A DNA stretch of 64,000 bases from Sandaracinaceae bacterium (GTDB lineage Bacteria; Myxococcota_A; Polyangia; Polyangiales; JADJQN01): NCBI GenBank assembly GCA_016712745.1, contig JADJQN010000001.1:1240001-1304000 (forward strand), read 5' to 3'. Positions 62,266-64,000 of the stretch are shown in pieces. Within the stretch, counting starts at the first letter, position 1, and every line of letters starts with the position of its first letter. Below the pieces are notes generated by a model. It was given only the letters and a program-made list of their open reading frames with translations, did no database searches and was not told the DNA's origin. Made by a program: the position numbers and the translations under genes.

Positions 62266-63246
62266 ATGTTTCGAACCGTAGCCCTTACATCGCTGTGCCT
62301 GATCGCGTTCGCCTCGACGGCGCATGCGGAAGATACGGTCGCACGCGCGTTCCTTGAGCAGGGCATGCATCAGCGGGACCTTGGCAACGACGCAGGTGCG
62401 CTTCTCCTCTTCGAACGCGCGTACGCAATCGAGCAGACGCCCCGCACGCAAGCGCAGATTGCTTTGTGCCAACTCGCCCTTGGCGATTGGGCTCAGGGCT
62501 ACATCACTCTCACCGATGCGATGTCGCACGATCGCGATCCCTGGATTCAACAACGTCGCGCGGCCTTGACTGAAGCGCTCACTGCGGCGCGCGCGCACAT
62601 TGGCTTCGTGCGAGTGGAAGGCGGAAACCCGGGTCAACACGTCTGGGTAAACGGTGACGATGCCGGCCCACTGCCCCACCCCGAGCTCATCGTTGCCAGC
62701 GTTGGCGAAGTCAATGTGGAACTACGTGATGGTGCAAGCGTGCTCGACGCGCGCCACGTCACAGTGCAAGCCGGCGCGACGGCGAATGCAACGCTCGTGG
62801 CACCGGTGCCGGCGCCAGCCGAGCACGTCGAAGAGCAAACAGTTGCGCCGGCATCTGCGATTGCTGCGCCGAACGACGGAGTGCCTGGCAACACCTTGCG
62901 CACGGTGGGCTGGACCAGCTTGGCGATTGGCAGCGCGGGTGTTGTGGCCGGAGTGGTCTTTCAGGTCATGCGCGAAAACGCCGTATCGCACCAGCGATCT
63001 TGCTACACGAATATGTTCGACTTTGACCTAGCGGTCTGTCCCGAAGGCGAAGCGTCAGTGCTTTCGTCCGTCAATCGCAATGGCACCGGTGCAGTTCTTG
63101 GCTACGCGATCGGCGGCACCTTGGTCGTGACCGGGGTATTGCTACTCTTGCTGACCGGCGCAAACGACGAGCAGCCGCGAGAGCACGCGTTCGTGTGCGG
63201 GCCCAACGTTGGTGTGCTTGGCGCCAGCTGCGCGGGGACCTTCTAG
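62266..63246 (+). CDS. Exported TPR/PEGA-like protein paired with the kinase
   Basis: A 326-residue protein with a signal peptide (MFRTVALTSLCLIAFASTAHA). Two TPR units follow (TVARAFLEQGMHQRDLGNDA, ALLLFERAYAIEQTPRTQAQ), then a PEGA-like beta domain (HIGFVRVEGGNPGQHVWVNG), and two hydrophobic segments (TVGWTSLAIGSAGVVAGVVF; AVLGYAIGGTLVVTGVLLLL) joined by a Cys-containing loop. The ATG at 62266 begins 1 nt after the kinase stop, so the two are coupled. It probably acts outside the membrane as the kinase's partner; evidence is layout only. Confidence 0.83.
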   Translation: MFRTVALTSLCLIAFASTAHAEDTVARAFLEQGMHQRDLGNDAGALLLFERAYAIEQTPRTQAQIALCQLALGDWAQGYITLTDAMSHDRDPWIQQRRAALTEALTAARAHIGFVRVEGGNPGQHVWVNGDDAGPLPHPELIVASVGEVNVELRDGASVLDARHVTVQAGATANATLVAPVPAPAEHVEEQTVAPASAIAAPNDGVPGNTLRTVGWTSLAIGSAGVVAGVVFQVMRENAVSHQRSCYTNMFDFDLAVCPEGEASVLSSVNRNGTGAVLGYAIGGTLVVTGVLLLLLTGANDEQPREHAFVCGPNVGVLGASCAGTF

Positions 63247-63356
63247 CGTTCGGCCCGTTGGGCCCTGGCTGCGGACGCGGGCCTTCGCCTGCACGCGTTG
63301 CGTTCCGCAAATATTTCGGACCACACACGCGGTGCGATTGCCGCTACGCTAAACTG

Positions 63357-64000
63357 ATGGCGCTTGATTCCCGGTTTCTACGACTCGCTAAACTCCTTTG
63401 CCTCGTCGTGCTTGCGACGTCGACAGCCCGCTGCAGTTGCGCGGCTACGCCCCTGGGTTCGCCATGTACGACAAACACCGAGTGCAGAGACGGGCGCATC
63501 TGTTCGCAGGGTGCGTGCGTTCTGCCCGATGGCAGCGTCGCCGACGGCGGCGACGCGAGCGCGAGCGACATGGGCCAGTGCCCCACCGCACACATTTGCG
63601 GCGCGCACTGTTGCAGTGCCATTGACGTGTGCATCGCCGACACGGTGTGCGCGCCAACCGAGACTCCCTGCACCAGCACCGATGAATGTCCAGGCGACAC
63701 CATCTGCGATGCGACCCTCGCTCACTGCATTCCTTATGGAACCGCTCCTGCGCCCGATTTCGATCCGTCCTGCTTGAACCTAAGCGCTGCGGGTGTCTTC
63801 GCGCCGACGGTTCAGTGCGCCTTCGATACAGCCCCTACTGGCGATCCATTTCCGATGAACGTTCACGTTCTAACGACGCCGATGGTCGTAGACTTTGGAA
63901 TTGATCGTGGCCCCGACGCGCCCCGCAGGCCGTCGATCGTCGCCGTGTTCGACGACGGCGAGGACGGCGGCAGCGAATTGCCGACAGGTGTCATTCGCAT
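63357..64000 (+). CDS. Cys-rich exported protein, 3' partial
   Basis: Open from the ATG at 63357 to the window edge with no stop (214 residues visible). The N terminus has a hydrophobic segment (RLAKLLCLVVLATSTARCSC), then a dense Cys-rich region with CGxxCC-type modules (TNTECRDGRICSQGACVLPD, HICGAHCCSAIDVCIADTVC, CTSTDECPGDTICDATLAHC), as in the FG-GAP lipoprotein at 9113-11473. A beta-propeller or adhesion domain is expected beyond the edge. Start: ATG with the context CTAAACTGATGG; no strong ribosome binding site. 63247-63356 holds nothing I can identify. Confidence 0.75.
   Translation, partial: MALDSRFLRLAKLLCLVVLATSTARCSCAATPLGSPCTTNTECRDGRICSQGACVLPDGSVADGGDASASDMGQCPTAHICGAHCCSAIDVCIADTVCAPTETPCTSTDECPGDTICDATLAHCIPYGTAPAPDFDPSCLNLSAAGVFAPTVQCAFDTAPTGDPFPMNVHVLTTPMVVDFGIDRGPDAPRRPSIVAVFDDGEDGGSELPTGVIR

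Overview
The window is about 64 kb of moderately GC-rich DNA with a gene content typical of a predatory or soil myxobacterium (Myxococcota, Polyangia-like). The taxonomic call is an inference from several signs. There are many lipoproteins with Asp/Gly/Ala-rich linkers after the lipobox, FG-GAP/VCBS, Kelch and PQQ-type beta-propellers, and AgmX/PglI-like C-terminal domains. There are also two Hanks-type Ser/Thr kinases with C-terminal membrane anchors and large TPR proteins. No rRNA, tRNA, phage, integrase, transposase or CRISPR was found.

Layout. 0-4.1 kb: end of a TPR/zincin-like gene, an RluA-type pseudouridine synthase and a PEP-utilising (PPDK-like) enzyme. 4.2-5.6 kb: purF. 6-12.8 kb: an accessory stretch of surface lipoproteins (Kelch, FG-GAP, rhodanese, a broken barrel-like lipoprotein) with a LysR regulator. 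12.9-18.4 kb: a minus-strand catabolic operon of two acyl-CoA dehydrogenases, a lipoprotein, a TPR protein and a frameshifted acyl-CoA mutase. The mutase's specificity residues match isobutyryl-CoA mutase rather than methylmalonyl-CoA mutase. 18.7-20.7 kb: two tandem paralogous secreted proteins. 20.7-22.9 kb: a quinone-reductase-like MDR enzyme and a membrane protein. 22.9-27.7 kb: a 1600-residue repeat lipoprotein. 28.3-29.3 kb: a four-helix-bundle (S23/IVP family) gene between two hexanucleotide arrays, with a long hairpin over its start codon. 29.3-35.7 kb: a large TPR protein, a rhomboid protease and a DUF72 protein.

35.8-51.4 kb is a nearly continuous minus-strand run: a parvulin-type PPIase, dapA-dapB, a zinc-ribbon protein with RTxLGM repeats, a zinc-ribbon Ser/Thr kinase, a PQQ-like propeller, queA-tgt, purH-purD, a DUF1015 protein, a small conserved-looking protein and an RluD-type synthase. 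Several junctions are ATGA overlaps, which suggests translational coupling. 51.4-53.4 kb: a HisN/IMPase-family phosphatase and an SGNH hydrolase. 55.2-57.9 kb: a copper-export cassette (CopZ-like chaperone, CopA ATPase, His-rich membrane peptide), followed by two convergent single-domain response regulators. 58.8-64 kb: an FG-GAP lipoprotein, a second Ser/Thr kinase with its TPR/PEGA-like partner, and the start of a Cys-rich lipoprotein cut by the window edge.

The most unusual structure is a family of arrays built from a few six-base words (TCCGTG, TCCGAG, TCCGAA, TCTGAG). They occur at five spacers, often with AAAGGGGAACGTCCCCTTT palindromes and mostly between converging genes. One array pair flanks the four-helix-bundle gene, whose start codon lies in the right arm of a roughly 125-nt imperfect hairpin. 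Three apparent frameshifts lie between 12.1 and 13.5 kb; one is explained exactly by a 14-bp tandem duplication.
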